DNA from: AG41 sp965653495
GTDB lineage: Bacteria; Gemmatimonadota; Gemmatimonadetes; Gemmatimonadales; GWC2-71-9
DNA: 24,808 nucleotides
Assembly (NCBI GenBank): GCA_965653495.1
Contig: CBFHAJ010000040.1
Coordinates: 1 to 24,808, forward strand
Reading direction: 5' to 3'
In this document: piece after piece, positions 6,891-14,514 of the stretch
How positions within the stretch are numbered: the stretch's first letter is position 1
How the letters are laid out: every line of letters starts with the position of its first letter
The notes under the pieces: model-generated
Told to the model about the DNA's origin: nothing
What the model saw: only the letters and a program-made list of their open reading frames with translations
Databases searched by the model: none
Position numbers and translations under genes: made by a program

Positions 6891-8987
6891 CTACTTCACG
6901 AGCTCGACCACGAACGGTTGCCCGGCGAACTCCGTCTTGAGCACCCGGCGGGGGGATCCGGTGCTGACGTACATCGTGAACGGCACGCGCGATCCGGTCA
7001 CGGCGATCGGGAATGCCTGAAACGTGCCCGCCGGGACGGTCACGGGCTCGGGCGTGCCCACCTTGAACGTGAGCAGCTTGATCGCATTCTCACTGGGCGT
7101 GAAGAACGACAGCGTGAACGTCTTGCCCGCCGCCAGCGGCAGCGCGGGCACCACGAACGGCACGGCGTTCTCGTCGATCGTGCCGGGCGGGACCGCGGTA
7201 TCGACGTCGAGCCGTTTCACGCTGCCGTCCGGCTGCGGTGCCCCGCTCGTTCCCTTCACCCGGCCCGCCGCGTACGTGAGGTGGGTTTCCGCCTGCTTGC
7301 CCTGCTGGGTCGTCAGCTGATCGACCTGGCGCACCGAGCCGTCGCCCGGGTCAAAGACGACCTTCGTCTCCTGTTGGAAGGTGCCGCCGCCGAGATTGCT
7401 GCGCTCGGCGTACACGAGGGAGTCGGCCGGCCGGCGCGTTTCCGAGACCGTGAACCCCACGGCATTCCCCTGGACCATGACGCGTGAGCTGTCGCTGTGG
7501 GCGGCGAACTCCGCCGCCTCGAGCGTCACGGCTGACGCGGTCGGAGTGAGGTCGTCCGGCGTGAGGGCTTTGCCGTCGACGTCGACGATGCGGACGGGCG
7601 CGATCGCCTTGAGGTGATCGTACAACTTCACGCCATCCCCCACCACCACGATCGTCAACGCGCTGCGGCGGAACAGCCGCGCGGCGGCCGCCCGCGCCTG
7701 CAGGGCCGTCACCGCGCTGAGACGCTCGCGATACAGGCGCAGGTAATCGTCTCCCAGTCCCAGCAGCTTGGCGGTGGCGACCTGGGTGGCGATCTGGCTC
7801 GGGGTTTCGATGGTGAGGGGGAACGACCCCACCAGGAAGCCCTTGGACGCCGCCAGCTCGGTGTCGGGAACGACGTCCGAGCGGATCCGATCGACCTGGT
7901 GCAGCAGCTCGACCAGCGCGCTGTCCGCCACCTCGGTGCGCACTTCCGCCGTCGCCTCCCAGTATCCCAGTCCGCGGTGACGCCGCAACGACGCGTAGGC
8001 GCCGTACGTCCAGCTCTTCTGCTCCCGCAGAATCAGGAACAGTCGCGAATCCGCCCCGCCCCCCAGCACCTGGACGGCCACGCGCGCGGGATAATAGATA
8101 GGGTCCGTGGGTCCCGTGGTGGGATTGCCGAGCGCGATGTTGGCCTGCGCCGAACCGGGGCGGTGCACCAGCAGGATCGCCGGGGTCACACGCGTCGCGG
8201 GCGAGGGCAGGGTGGGGCTCGGCGGCGGAGCGCCGCGCCAATCGCCGAACGCCGTGGCGGCGAGGTCGCGGACCTGCGCGTCGGTCACATCGCCCGCCAC
8301 CACCAGCAGGGCTCCGCCGGGGCGCAGCCGCTGCCGCGCGAACTGGATTACGTCGTCGTCCGTGACAGCGCGGTAGCTGTCGCGCGTCGGGCTGCGCCCG
8401 TACGGGTTGCGGCCGTAGATCTCGCTCGCGAAGAAGCGCTCCGCCACGCTTCCGGGTTGCGAGAGCTGGAGCGAGAGGGCGGACAGCGACCGGGTCCGCG
8501 CCAGCTCGAGCTCGCTCGCCGGAAACGTGGCGTGCAGCACGACGTCCCCCAGCAGATCGAACAGCAGCCCGACCTGGTCGCTCAGCGCATCGGCCGAGAT
8601 CGTGAGGAAGTCGTCTCCCGACGACGCCGCGAGGCTGCCCCCCACGCCCTCGATGGTCGCGGCGAGCTGATCGGCACTGCGGGTCGGCGTGCCTTTGGTG
8701 AGCAGCTCGGCGGCGAGCTCGGAGAGGCCCTCTTTCCCGGGCGGATCGTAGATGCTCCCGGCTCGGAACGACAGGCTCACCGAGACGACCGGCTCTTCGT
8801 GATGCTCGATCACGACCAGTGAGACGCCGTTGGGAAGCGTCCCCTCCTTGAACGGCGGGAAGTTCACCGGATTGAGCCGCGTGGGTTTGGGAGGAGTCGC
8901 GGGGAACGACTGGGCGGACAGGCGGTCGAGCGGAATGGCGGAAAGAACGACGCCCGCCATGACGGCCAGCACTGTCCGCCCGCTCAT
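6891..8987 (-). CDS. M16 peptidase-like protein, active site lost, with C-terminal DUF3108-like domain
   Basis: Secreted insulinase/M16B-family protein of 698 aa. A signal peptide (about 1-25) is followed by two M16 half-domains (about 45-470). The family alignment around residues 87-100 (GLSELAAELLTKGT) shows the zinc motif HxxEH replaced by ELAAE (90-94), so it cannot bind zinc there. This is the usual state of the non-catalytic subunit of M16B heterodimers. After the M16 part comes a ~200-residue extension ending VPAGTFQAFPI...PRRVLKTEF...FVVELVK. That ending closely resembles the C-terminus of the separate secreted protein encoded at 10368-11126, so it looks like a domain fusion. The ATG at 8987 overlaps the stop of the catalytic M16 gene (ATGA). 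Confidence 0.92.
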   Translation of the reverse strand: MSGRTVLAVMAGVVLSAIPLDRLSAQSFPATPPKPTRLNPVNFPPFKEGTLPNGVSLVVIEHHEEPVVSVSLSFRAGSIYDPPGKEGLSELAAELLTKGTPTRSADQLAATIEGVGGSLAASSGDDFLTISADALSDQVGLLFDLLGDVVLHATFPASELELARTRSLSALSLQLSQPGSVAERFFASEIYGRNPYGRSPTRDSYRAVTDDDVIQFARQRLRPGGALLVVAGDVTDAQVRDLAATAFGDWRGAPPPSPTLPSPATRVTPAILLVHRPGSAQANIALGNPTTGPTDPIYYPARVAVQVLGGGADSRLFLILREQKSWTYGAYASLRRHRGLGYWEATAEVRTEVADSALVELLHQVDRIRSDVVPDTELAASKGFLVGSFPLTIETPSQIATQVATAKLLGLGDDYLRLYRERLSAVTALQARAAAARLFRRSALTIVVVGDGVKLYDHLKAIAPVRIVDVDGKALTPDDLTPTASAVTLEAAEFAAHSDSSRVMVQGNAVGFTVSETRRPADSLVYAERSNLGGGTFQQETKVVFDPGDGSVRQVDQLTTQQGKQAETHLTYAAGRVKGTSGAPQPDGSVKRLDVDTAVPPGTIDENAVPFVVPALPLAAGKTFTLSFFTPSENAIKLLTFKVGTPEPVTVPAGTFQAFPIAVTGSRVPFTMYVSTGSPRRVLKTEFAGQPFVVELVK

Positions 8988-10351
8988 GGCTCGCTCCCCG
9001 TTTTCGCAGGCGTCAGCGTCCCCGGCCGCACGATGATCACTACCGCGTTCGCCGGATCGAGATACTTCGCCGCCACCCGGCGGATGTCGTCCGCCGTCAC
9101 GGCCAGGAAGTGATCCAGATCGGTATTGATGTCCGCGACCGAGGGATGGAACATGTCGTAGTGTTGCAGCTCCTCCGCCCTGCCGAGCGACGTCTCCCGC
9201 GTGTGGATGAAGCCGGCACGGAACGTATTCTTGGCTTTCGTCAGCTCCTCGTCCGACACGCGCGTCGTGCGCAGGGTGTCGACCTGCGCGGCCAGCAGGG
9301 TATCGAGCTTGAGCACATCTACCCCCTGATTCGCGATCCCCAGCACGAGCAGCACGCCCGGGCCGCGCCGCGAATCGAACGGGTTCATGGCCACCTGGGT
9401 GCCGAGCGCGGCCTTTTCGCGGCGCACGACGGCGACGTTCAACCGCGAGCTCTCGCCCTGGCCCAGGATCACGTTCAACAGCTCGATCGGGGGCGTGTCG
9501 GGATCGGCGTGCGATGGTATGCGATACACCCGGATCACCGCGGGCAGGTTGGCGTGCGCGTCGGTGACCTCACGCAGCTGGGGGTGGGATCCCGGCACGG
9601 GCGTATCGCACGTGACCGGCGGCGGATCGGGGTGCCGCGGAATCTCGCTGAAGTACTGGTTCACGAAGCGGCGTAATTCCAGCGGCCGAAAATCTCCCAC
9701 GACCACCAGCGTGGCGTTGTTGGGTGCGTAATACGTGTCGAAAAACGCCTGCACGTCGCCGAGCTGGGCGGCGTTCAAGTCGTCCATCGATCCGATGACC
9801 GTATGGGCGTAGGCGAAGCAGCCGGCGCTGTCGAACGGCCAGGTCATCCCGTCCACGAACGCCGTCGAGTACGGCTGGTTGTCGATCCGCAGCCGGCGCT
9901 CTTCTTTCACGGTCTCCCGCTGATTGTGGAAGTTCTCGTCCGTGATGGCGAGGGAGCGCATGCGGTCGGCTTCGAGCCAGAGCGCGAGGTTCAGCCGGTT
10001 GGACGGAATGGTCTCGTAGTAGTTGGTGCGGTCTTCGGCGGTGCTGCCGTTCTCGGTGCCGCCGGCCCGCGAGATCAGCTGGAAGTGCTCGCCCTTCTTC
10101 ACGTGCGCCGAACCCTCGAACATCATGTGCTCGAACAGGTGGGCGAAGCCGGACCGGCCCGGCCGCTCGTTGCGCGATCCGGCGTTGTACCACACGTCCA
10201 CCGAGACGACCGGCGTCGAGTGATCTTCGGAGTACAGGACGTGCAGACCGTTCGGCAACGTAAACGCCTCGTACGCGATGCGACCGGCCTGCGCGTGCGT
10301 TTGACGCGCCAGCGAAACACCGAGCAGCAGCAGCGCTGCGACGATCCTCAT
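8984..10351 (-). CDS. M16 zinc peptidase, catalytic subunit
   Basis: Secreted zinc metallopeptidase of the pitrilysin/M16B family, 455 aa from the chosen start. ATG 10351 begins a clean signal peptide (MRIVAALLLLGVSL...HAQA); the frame is open 25 codons further up, but that part is polar and overlaps the preceding gene. The inverted zinc motif HLFEH (H71, E74, H75) lies in RSGFAHLFEHMMFEGS. The third ligand falls in ETVKEERR (about 147-151). The second M16 half-domain (about 230-440) carries the NVILGQGESSRL segment. It lies 16 bases after the DUF3108-like gene and overlaps the degenerate M16 partner by 4 bases. The pair should form a heterodimeric periplasmic peptidase. Confidence 0.94.
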   Translation of the reverse strand: MRIVAALLLLGVSLARQTHAQAGRIAYEAFTLPNGLHVLYSEDHSTPVVSVDVWYNAGSRNERPGRSGFAHLFEHMMFEGSAHVKKGEHFQLISRAGGTENGSTAEDRTNYYETIPSNRLNLALWLEADRMRSLAITDENFHNQRETVKEERRLRIDNQPYSTAFVDGMTWPFDSAGCFAYAHTVIGSMDDLNAAQLGDVQAFFDTYYAPNNATLVVVGDFRPLELRRFVNQYFSEIPRHPDPPPVTCDTPVPGSHPQLREVTDAHANLPAVIRVYRIPSHADPDTPPIELLNVILGQGESSRLNVAVVRREKAALGTQVAMNPFDSRRGPGVLLVLGIANQGVDVLKLDTLLAAQVDTLRTTRVSDEELTKAKNTFRAGFIHTRETSLGRAEELQHYDMFHPSVADINTDLDHFLAVTADDIRRVAAKYLDPANAVVIIVRPGTLTPAKTGSEP

Positions 10352-10367
10352 AAACCGCACACTCCGT

Positions 10368-11126
10368 TCATTCGGAATCGGGGACCACGGCCCCGGAATG
10401 GACCAGCTCGAACGAGAACACGCCATCGAGCGTCTCGCCCTTCACCACCCGGCGCGGGCCGGTGCGCGTGGCGTAAATCCGAAACGCGCCGCTGCGCAAC
10501 GGCAGCACGGAGAACCGCCCCGCGGGAACCTGAAGGGTGGTCGGCGGCTCGGCAACGAAGGTCAACGTCACCAGCGAATCGTCGAACTCTTTGTACGCGG
10601 GGATCCCGAGCGAGTCGCCCGGCCCCACGTTGGTCACGGCGCCGGCGAGAAACACGTAGTCCGACAGGACGGTCCCCGGGGCGAACGGCCGATTTACCGG
10701 CGTGATCTTGACGTCGCCCTTCTGGGTGCCCACCCGGCGCCGGCCGGTGATCTCGCCCCGCTTCACCTCCAGGTCGTGCTCCATCATGACCGTGTCGCTC
10801 TGCGGCGAATACAGATCGATGTGATGAAACGTCGAGATCGGGGCGCCGCTCTGGCGGTCGAGCACGATCCGCAGCCGCTCCACCTCGATCGGCCGGAACT
10901 CCGAGCTCGCCGTGTAAACGATTTCCTGCGTGCCCTCTAGCGACCGGACCTCGTACTGCCACACGGCCCAGCCGCGCTCTTCGCCGCGCAGGTGAAACAC
11001 GAACGAATCGCGCGTCACGGGCAGGGCGGTGAGGTCGAAGCGCAGCGACGGCGCGCCGGCGCTCTGCGCGCTGGCAGGGACAGGGGCAGGGGAGCTAGCG
11101 AGCAGCAGGAAACAGAACCAGCGCAT
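10368..11126 (-). CDS. Secreted DUF3108-like protein
   Basis: A 252-residue exported protein of unknown function. A signal peptide (MRWFCFLLL...PASAQ) is followed by an all-beta region. The last ~50 residues (VPAGRFSVLPLR, a YATRTGPRRVVKGE stretch, FSFELV) match the C-terminal extension of the degenerate M16 protein two genes downstream, and resemble DUF3108-type envelope proteins. The ATG at 11126 lies inside the 3' end of the upstream amidohydrolase gene (32-base overlap) without a strong ribosome site, so translation is probably coupled. Membership of the M16/amidohydrolase operon suggests a role in binding or presenting a substrate at the envelope; that is inference only. Confidence 0.82.
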   Translation of the reverse strand: MRWFCFLLLASSPAPVPASAQSAGAPSLRFDLTALPVTRDSFVFHLRGEERGWAVWQYEVRSLEGTQEIVYTASSEFRPIEVERLRIVLDRQSGAPISTFHHIDLYSPQSDTVMMEHDLEVKRGEITGRRRVGTQKGDVKITPVNRPFAPGTVLSDYVFLAGAVTNVGPGDSLGIPAYKEFDDSLVTLTFVAEPPTTLQVPAGRFSVLPLRSGAFRIYATRTGPRRVVKGETLDGVFSFELVHSGAVVPDSE

Positions 11127-11961
11127 TGGTCTCGAGAATGGCCCTCTTGTGCGCGTCGGCGAGGGGCAGCGCCAGGAACTGGTCGATGTTGGCGCGCATG
11201 TCCTTCACGCCCGGGCTCGGCCAATCCGTACCCCACACGACCCGGTCGGCCAGCTCCGCGAGTCGCGGAAAGTACTCCAACAATCGCACGGGCGGTATAC
11301 CGGACACGTCGAGCCACACGCGGCGATGCCGCCGCAGCACGAAAAACGCCTCCTCCATGTACAGTGGCCGCCCGCCATGCGCCATCACGATCCGCAAATC
11401 GGGATAATCGATCGCCACGTCGTCCAGCTCGAGCGGATTGCCGTACTTGGAGCGGGCCCCCGGGAAAATGCTCGTCCCGGTATGAATCATCACCGGCAGA
11501 CCGCGCGCCTCGCAGCGGCCGTAGATCTGCCCCAGGGCCGTGAGCCCGTCGGTGTACGCGTTCGCCGGAAACGCCTGGTGCGGGGGATGGATCTTGACGA
11601 GGCGGATGCCGAGGTCCACCAGCCGATCCACGTCGCCCACCGGATCGCGGGTGAAGCGGGGATGTACACCGCCGTACGGGAGCAGCCGCTCGGGGTTGGC
11701 GCCCGCGTACTTCGCGGAGAAGACGTTGGTCGCGTCGGTGAACCCCATGATGTCAGGCGACGGATAGTTCACGAGACCGGCGCGCCACACCCCCGCGCGA
11801 TCCATCACCTCCAGCAGCGCCCGGGGATCCTCCATCAGCTGAATCATGCGGTCCCGATCCGCGGGCCGGTCGCGCCACATCACCTCGAGCACCTGCGGCT
11901 TGAGCTCGCGCCACGGCTGAATATGGATGTGGACGTCGGTGATGCGGCTCAGCGGCTCCAG
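11095..11961 (-). CDS. Amidohydrolase_2-type (TIM-barrel) metal-dependent hydrolase, probable CTG start
   Basis: Member of the PF04909-like amidohydrolases/decarboxylases, 288 aa. Barrel motifs visible are ITDVHIHIQPW (HxH metal site), VKIHPPH, VMIHTGTS, VMAHGG and VWGTDWPSPG (catalytic Asp). The first canonical start, GTG at 11892, lies after the HxH, and the frame is closed by TAG at 11992-11994. Between them only CTG codons offer a start. CTG at 11961 sits five bases after AGGGAAGG and is served by a promoter at 11992-12021. A CTG start is therefore the best reading; a frameshifted N-terminus is the alternative. No signal peptide is seen, so it is probably cytoplasmic, unlike the rest of its operon, of which it is the first gene. 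Confidence 0.85.
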   Translation of the reverse strand: MEPLSRITDVHIHIQPWRELKPQVLEVMWRDRPADRDRMIQLMEDPRALLEVMDRAGVWRAGLVNYPSPDIMGFTDATNVFSAKYAGANPERLLPYGGVHPRFTRDPVGDVDRLVDLGIRLVKIHPPHQAFPANAYTDGLTALGQIYGRCEARGLPVMIHTGTSIFPGARSKYGNPLELDDVAIDYPDLRIVMAHGGRPLYMEEAFFVLRRHRRVWLDVSGIPPVRLLEYFPRLAELADRVVWGTDWPSPGVKDMRANIDQFLALPLADAHKRAILETNALVLFPAAR

Positions 11962-11991
11962 GCGGGCCTTCCCTCGGCGAAGTTCGCGTCC

Positions 11992-12021
11992 CTAATACCG
12001 CCTCGGTCGACTCCCTGTCAA
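11992..12021 (-). promoter_or_regulatory. Sigma-70 promoter of the hydrolase operon
   Basis: On the minus strand a perfect TTGACA (12021-12016) is followed after 18 bases by TATTAG (11997-11992, 4/6). Transcription should begin near 11985, about 24 bases upstream of the CTG codon at 11961. This leaves no room for an upstream start and supports the CTG reading. Confidence 0.65.
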
Positions 12022-12025
12022 ACGC

Positions 12026-12043
12026 CCGGCGCGGCCGCGCCGG
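12026..12043. promoter_or_regulatory. 18-bp perfect palindrome next to the operon promoter
   Basis: CCGGCGCGGCCGCGCCGG is perfectly self-complementary and lies five bases upstream of the -35 box of the leftward hydrolase operon. It also lies in the upstream region of the rightward Asp-box gene. It may bind a regulator; at this GC content a chance palindrome is not excluded. Confidence 0.35.
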
Positions 12044-12204
12044 TGCAGGGCTGCCGCGACACCCCGAGTTGCGCACCCGCGACACGCAGAGGATTCACTC
12101 GGGCCCCGGGCGCTGGGACTATCTCGTCGCTGCAGCGCCGCACCGGGTGCGGAATTTGCCGCTCGGGTACGCGACCCCTTCTCACAAGCGGCGGAGGCTG
12201 GCGC

Positions 12205-13635
12205 ATGAAAACCCACGTGGCCGTCCTGGGCTTCATCTTCCTGGTAGCATCCTGTGACACGAGCATCGCGCCGACGCCGCCCGCTCCCGGGGCCGGCGCA
12301 CCGACGCTCCGGTCGGTCGGCGGAGGACAGTTCGGATTCGTGAACTTCGAGCTCGGTGCCGCGCCCGGCACGGTGTGCCCTGGCTCCTCGGGCTGCACCA
12401 ACGGCGCCGCCGAGCCCGCGATTCGCGCGGACGCGACCGGGACCTTCTACGTCTCCTCTGAGCTCGGCCTCGGCTCGGGCACCCTCGCCTGGAAGTCCAC
12501 CGACGGCGGGCTGCACTACACGGCGCTCCAGTCGCCCAACCAGATTTCCCAGGCGTTCGGAGGACTGGCGCCGGGCGGCGGCGACACCGACCTCGGCGTC
12601 GCACCGCAGGCGAATACCAGCGGCATCGACAATGTCTACGTGGCCAGCCTGAGCCTCGCGAATGTCACCGTGTCGACCAGCAAGGACGGTGGCCAGACCT
12701 GGAGCAAGAACGTGCTCAGCGCCACCGTGGCCGGTGACGACCGCGAGTGGATCGCGGCTGACCAGGCGACCAAGGTCTGCATCTCGTACCACGACATCGT
12801 GACGTTCAACATCGACGTCAACTGCAGCTTCGACGCCGGCGCCAGCTTCACGCAGCTCGGATCGGCCATCGACCCGCAGCACGCGTTCCTGCTCGAGGAG
12901 AACTCGACCGGCAACCTGACGATCGACCCGAAGAGCCACGTCATCTACCAGGTATTCAGCGGCATCGCCAACGCCGCCGAAGCCGTTCTCCCGGCGAACT
13001 TCCACGCCGTGTGGATCGCAATTTCACGCGACGGCGGTCAGACGTTCACCGACCAGACTGTCTACGTGAACCCGAATACCTCGGCCTCGTATGGCCACCA
13101 GTTCATCAACGCGACCGTGGACCAGGCCGGGAACGTGTACGTCGTGTACAACGACAACCACAACATGTTCTACAGTTTCTCGACCAATAGCGGACTCACC
13201 TGGACCGGGCCGATTCAGGTGAATCAGGCCCCCTCCGCGACGGCGATCTTCCCGTGGAGCGTGGCATGCGCTCCGGGTGAATTGGACATCGTGTGGTATG
13301 GGACCTCGTTCTTCGACGGCAGCGCGCCGGACAACTATCCGGCCTCAGCAGCCTGGTATGTGTTCTTCGCACAAAACAAGAACGCTGCGACCGTGGGCAG
13401 CAAGTTCACGCAAGTCGCGGCAACACCCATCATTCACTTTGGCGGAGTGTGTGAAGGCGGCGTGTCGTGCACCGGCAACCGGGACTTGTTCGACGACTTC
13501 GGGATCGCCGTGTCGCCGACGACCGGCTTCGCGTCCATCACATACAGCGACGACCAGCCGGGGAATGACGGCCAGGACGACCACACGGCCATCGCCACGC
13601 AGACAGGCGGCGAGAAGATCTGCTCCGGCACCTGA
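12205..13635 (+). CDS. Asp-box (BNR/sialidase-like beta-propeller) lipoprotein
   Basis: Exported lipoprotein of 476 aa. The signal peptide ends in LVASC (Cys17, Asp at +2), then a Pro/Ala-rich linker. Five Asp-box repeats of the form SxDxGxTW are visible: STDGGLHY (98-105), SKDGGQTW (159-166), SFDAGASF (208-215), SRDGGQTF (274-281) and STNSGLTW (326-333). This indicates a multi-bladed beta-propeller as in sialidases and exo-glycosidases. The arginine triad and Tyr/Glu pair of true sialidases could not be placed, so glycosidase activity is unproven. Several Cys suggest disulfides. The start at 12205 was chosen because GGAGG lies 7 bases upstream and it begins the lipoprotein signal; the frame is open much further up, overlapping the divergent operon. 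A strong terminator follows. Confidence 0.9.
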   Translation: MKTHVAVLGFIFLVASCDTSIAPTPPAPGAGAPTLRSVGGGQFGFVNFELGAAPGTVCPGSSGCTNGAAEPAIRADATGTFYVSSELGLGSGTLAWKSTDGGLHYTALQSPNQISQAFGGLAPGGGDTDLGVAPQANTSGIDNVYVASLSLANVTVSTSKDGGQTWSKNVLSATVAGDDREWIAADQATKVCISYHDIVTFNIDVNCSFDAGASFTQLGSAIDPQHAFLLEENSTGNLTIDPKSHVIYQVFSGIANAAEAVLPANFHAVWIAISRDGGQTFTDQTVYVNPNTSASYGHQFINATVDQAGNVYVVYNDNHNMFYSFSTNSGLTWTGPIQVNQAPSATAIFPWSVACAPGELDIVWYGTSFFDGSAPDNYPASAAWYVFFAQNKNAATVGSKFTQVAATPIIHFGGVCEGGVSCTGNRDLFDDFGIAVSPTTGFASITYSDDQPGNDGQDDHTAIATQTGGEKICSGT

Positions 13636-13641
13636 GTTGGA

Positions 13642-13689
13642 CGGGGAAGGGGTTCAATCGCTCCAGCGATAGAACCCCTTTCCCGTTTT
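13642..13689 (+). terminator. Rho-independent terminator after the Asp-box gene
   Basis: A 14-base-pair stem (13642-13655 with 13672-13685, one G-T wobble) is capped by a second perfect 5-bp hairpin (ATCGC/GCGAT) and followed by TTTT at 13686-13689. It begins 6 bases after the stop. The structure overlaps the last codons of the convergent dehydrogenase gene; the T-run exists only on the plus side. Confidence 0.85.
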
Positions 13690-14514
13690 CTTGCCCAGCT
13701 CACCCTTCGACACTTTCTCGCGCAGGATCGCCGGCGGCTCGAACTGCGGATCCTCGAGGGTGCGATACAGGTACTCCGCGATCGCCAGCCGCACGTCCAG
13801 GCCAACCAGATCGGTGAGCCGCAGCGGTCCCATCGGATGGTTGTAGCCTAGCTCCATCGCCTTGTCGATGTCCTCGGGCGTGGCGACGCCCTGCTCCAGC
13901 ATGCGCATCGCCTCGAGGCCCAGCACGACCCCGAGCCGGCTCGACGCGAATCCGGGTGAATCGCTGACGACGATCGGCTCCTTGCCGAGCGCCCGTGCGA
14001 ACCCCACCGCCCGCTCCACCGCGGCGGCCGCGGCGCGCGGGTGGCGCACGACCTCCACCAGCTTCATCGCGTGCACCGGGTTGAAAAAATGCAGCCCCAC
14101 CACGCGCGCCGGATCGCGCACGGCGCCCGCGATCGCGGCGACCGAGAGCGAGGACGTGTTGGTGGCGAGCAGCGCGGGCGCGGGCGCCGCGCGCTCGAGC
14201 TCGGCGAACAGCTGGCGCTTGACGCCCAGATCCTCGACCACGGCTTCGATCACGACGTCCACGTCGCCCACGGCCCGCGCCAGGTCGCGCTCCGCCCGCA
14301 GCCGGGTCGCGGCGGCCGCCACGTCCGCCTCGCCGAGCTTGCCACGCTTCACGCCGCCGGTCAACAAGTCCCCGATCCGGCGGATTGCCGTGGGCAGGGC
14401 TTCGGGGCGGCTGTCGGTGAGGGCGACGGTGCATCCCGCGAGCGTGGCGGCGTAGGCGATCCCGTGCCCCATCGTCCCCGCGCCCACCACGGCGACGCGC
14501 GGCAGGCCGGTCAC
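13654..14514 (-). CDS. 3-hydroxyacyl-CoA (3-hydroxybutyryl-CoA/PaaH-type) dehydrogenase
   Basis: NAD-dependent oxidation of a 3-hydroxyacyl-CoA to the 3-oxoacyl-CoA. The 286-residue protein has a Rossmann motif VAVVGAGTMGHGIA (GxGxxG at 11-16), the TNTSSLS loop (about 119-124), catalytic His142 in GLHFFNPVHAMKLVEV with Glu154, and the C-terminal domain ending ELGKKTGKGFYRW. Length is normal for the monofunctional enzyme. GTG at 14514 was chosen because it overlaps the preceding stop (GTGA) and directly precedes the Rossmann strand; upstream residues in this frame are Arg/Gly-rich noise. It is the last gene of the catabolic operon. In a ring-degradation pathway it would oxidise 3-hydroxyadipyl-CoA (PaaH role); the substrate cannot be read from sequence. 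Confidence 0.93.
   Translation of the reverse strand: MTGLPRVAVVGAGTMGHGIAYAATLAGCTVALTDSRPEALPTAIRRIGDLLTGGVKRGKLGEADVAAAATRLRAERDLARAVGDVDVVIEAVVEDLGVKRQLFAELERAAPAPALLATNTSSLSVAAIAGAVRDPARVVGLHFFNPVHAMKLVEVVRHPRAAAAAVERAVGFARALGKEPIVVSDSPGFASSRLGVVLGLEAMRMLEQGVATPEDIDKAMELGYNHPMGPLRLTDLVGLDVRLAIAEYLYRTLEDPQFEPPAILREKVSKGELGKKTGKGFYRWSD

Noticed and set aside
7614..8822. 402-codon plus-strand frame inside the M16 gene
   Set aside because: The opposite strand has a clear two-domain M16 protein; this frame is Arg/Gln/Gly-rich without motifs.
11029..12204. Upstream 392-codon extension of the Asp-box lipoprotein frame
   Set aside because: It overlaps the divergent amidohydrolase and its promoter. 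The lipoprotein signal and GGAGG place the start at 12205.
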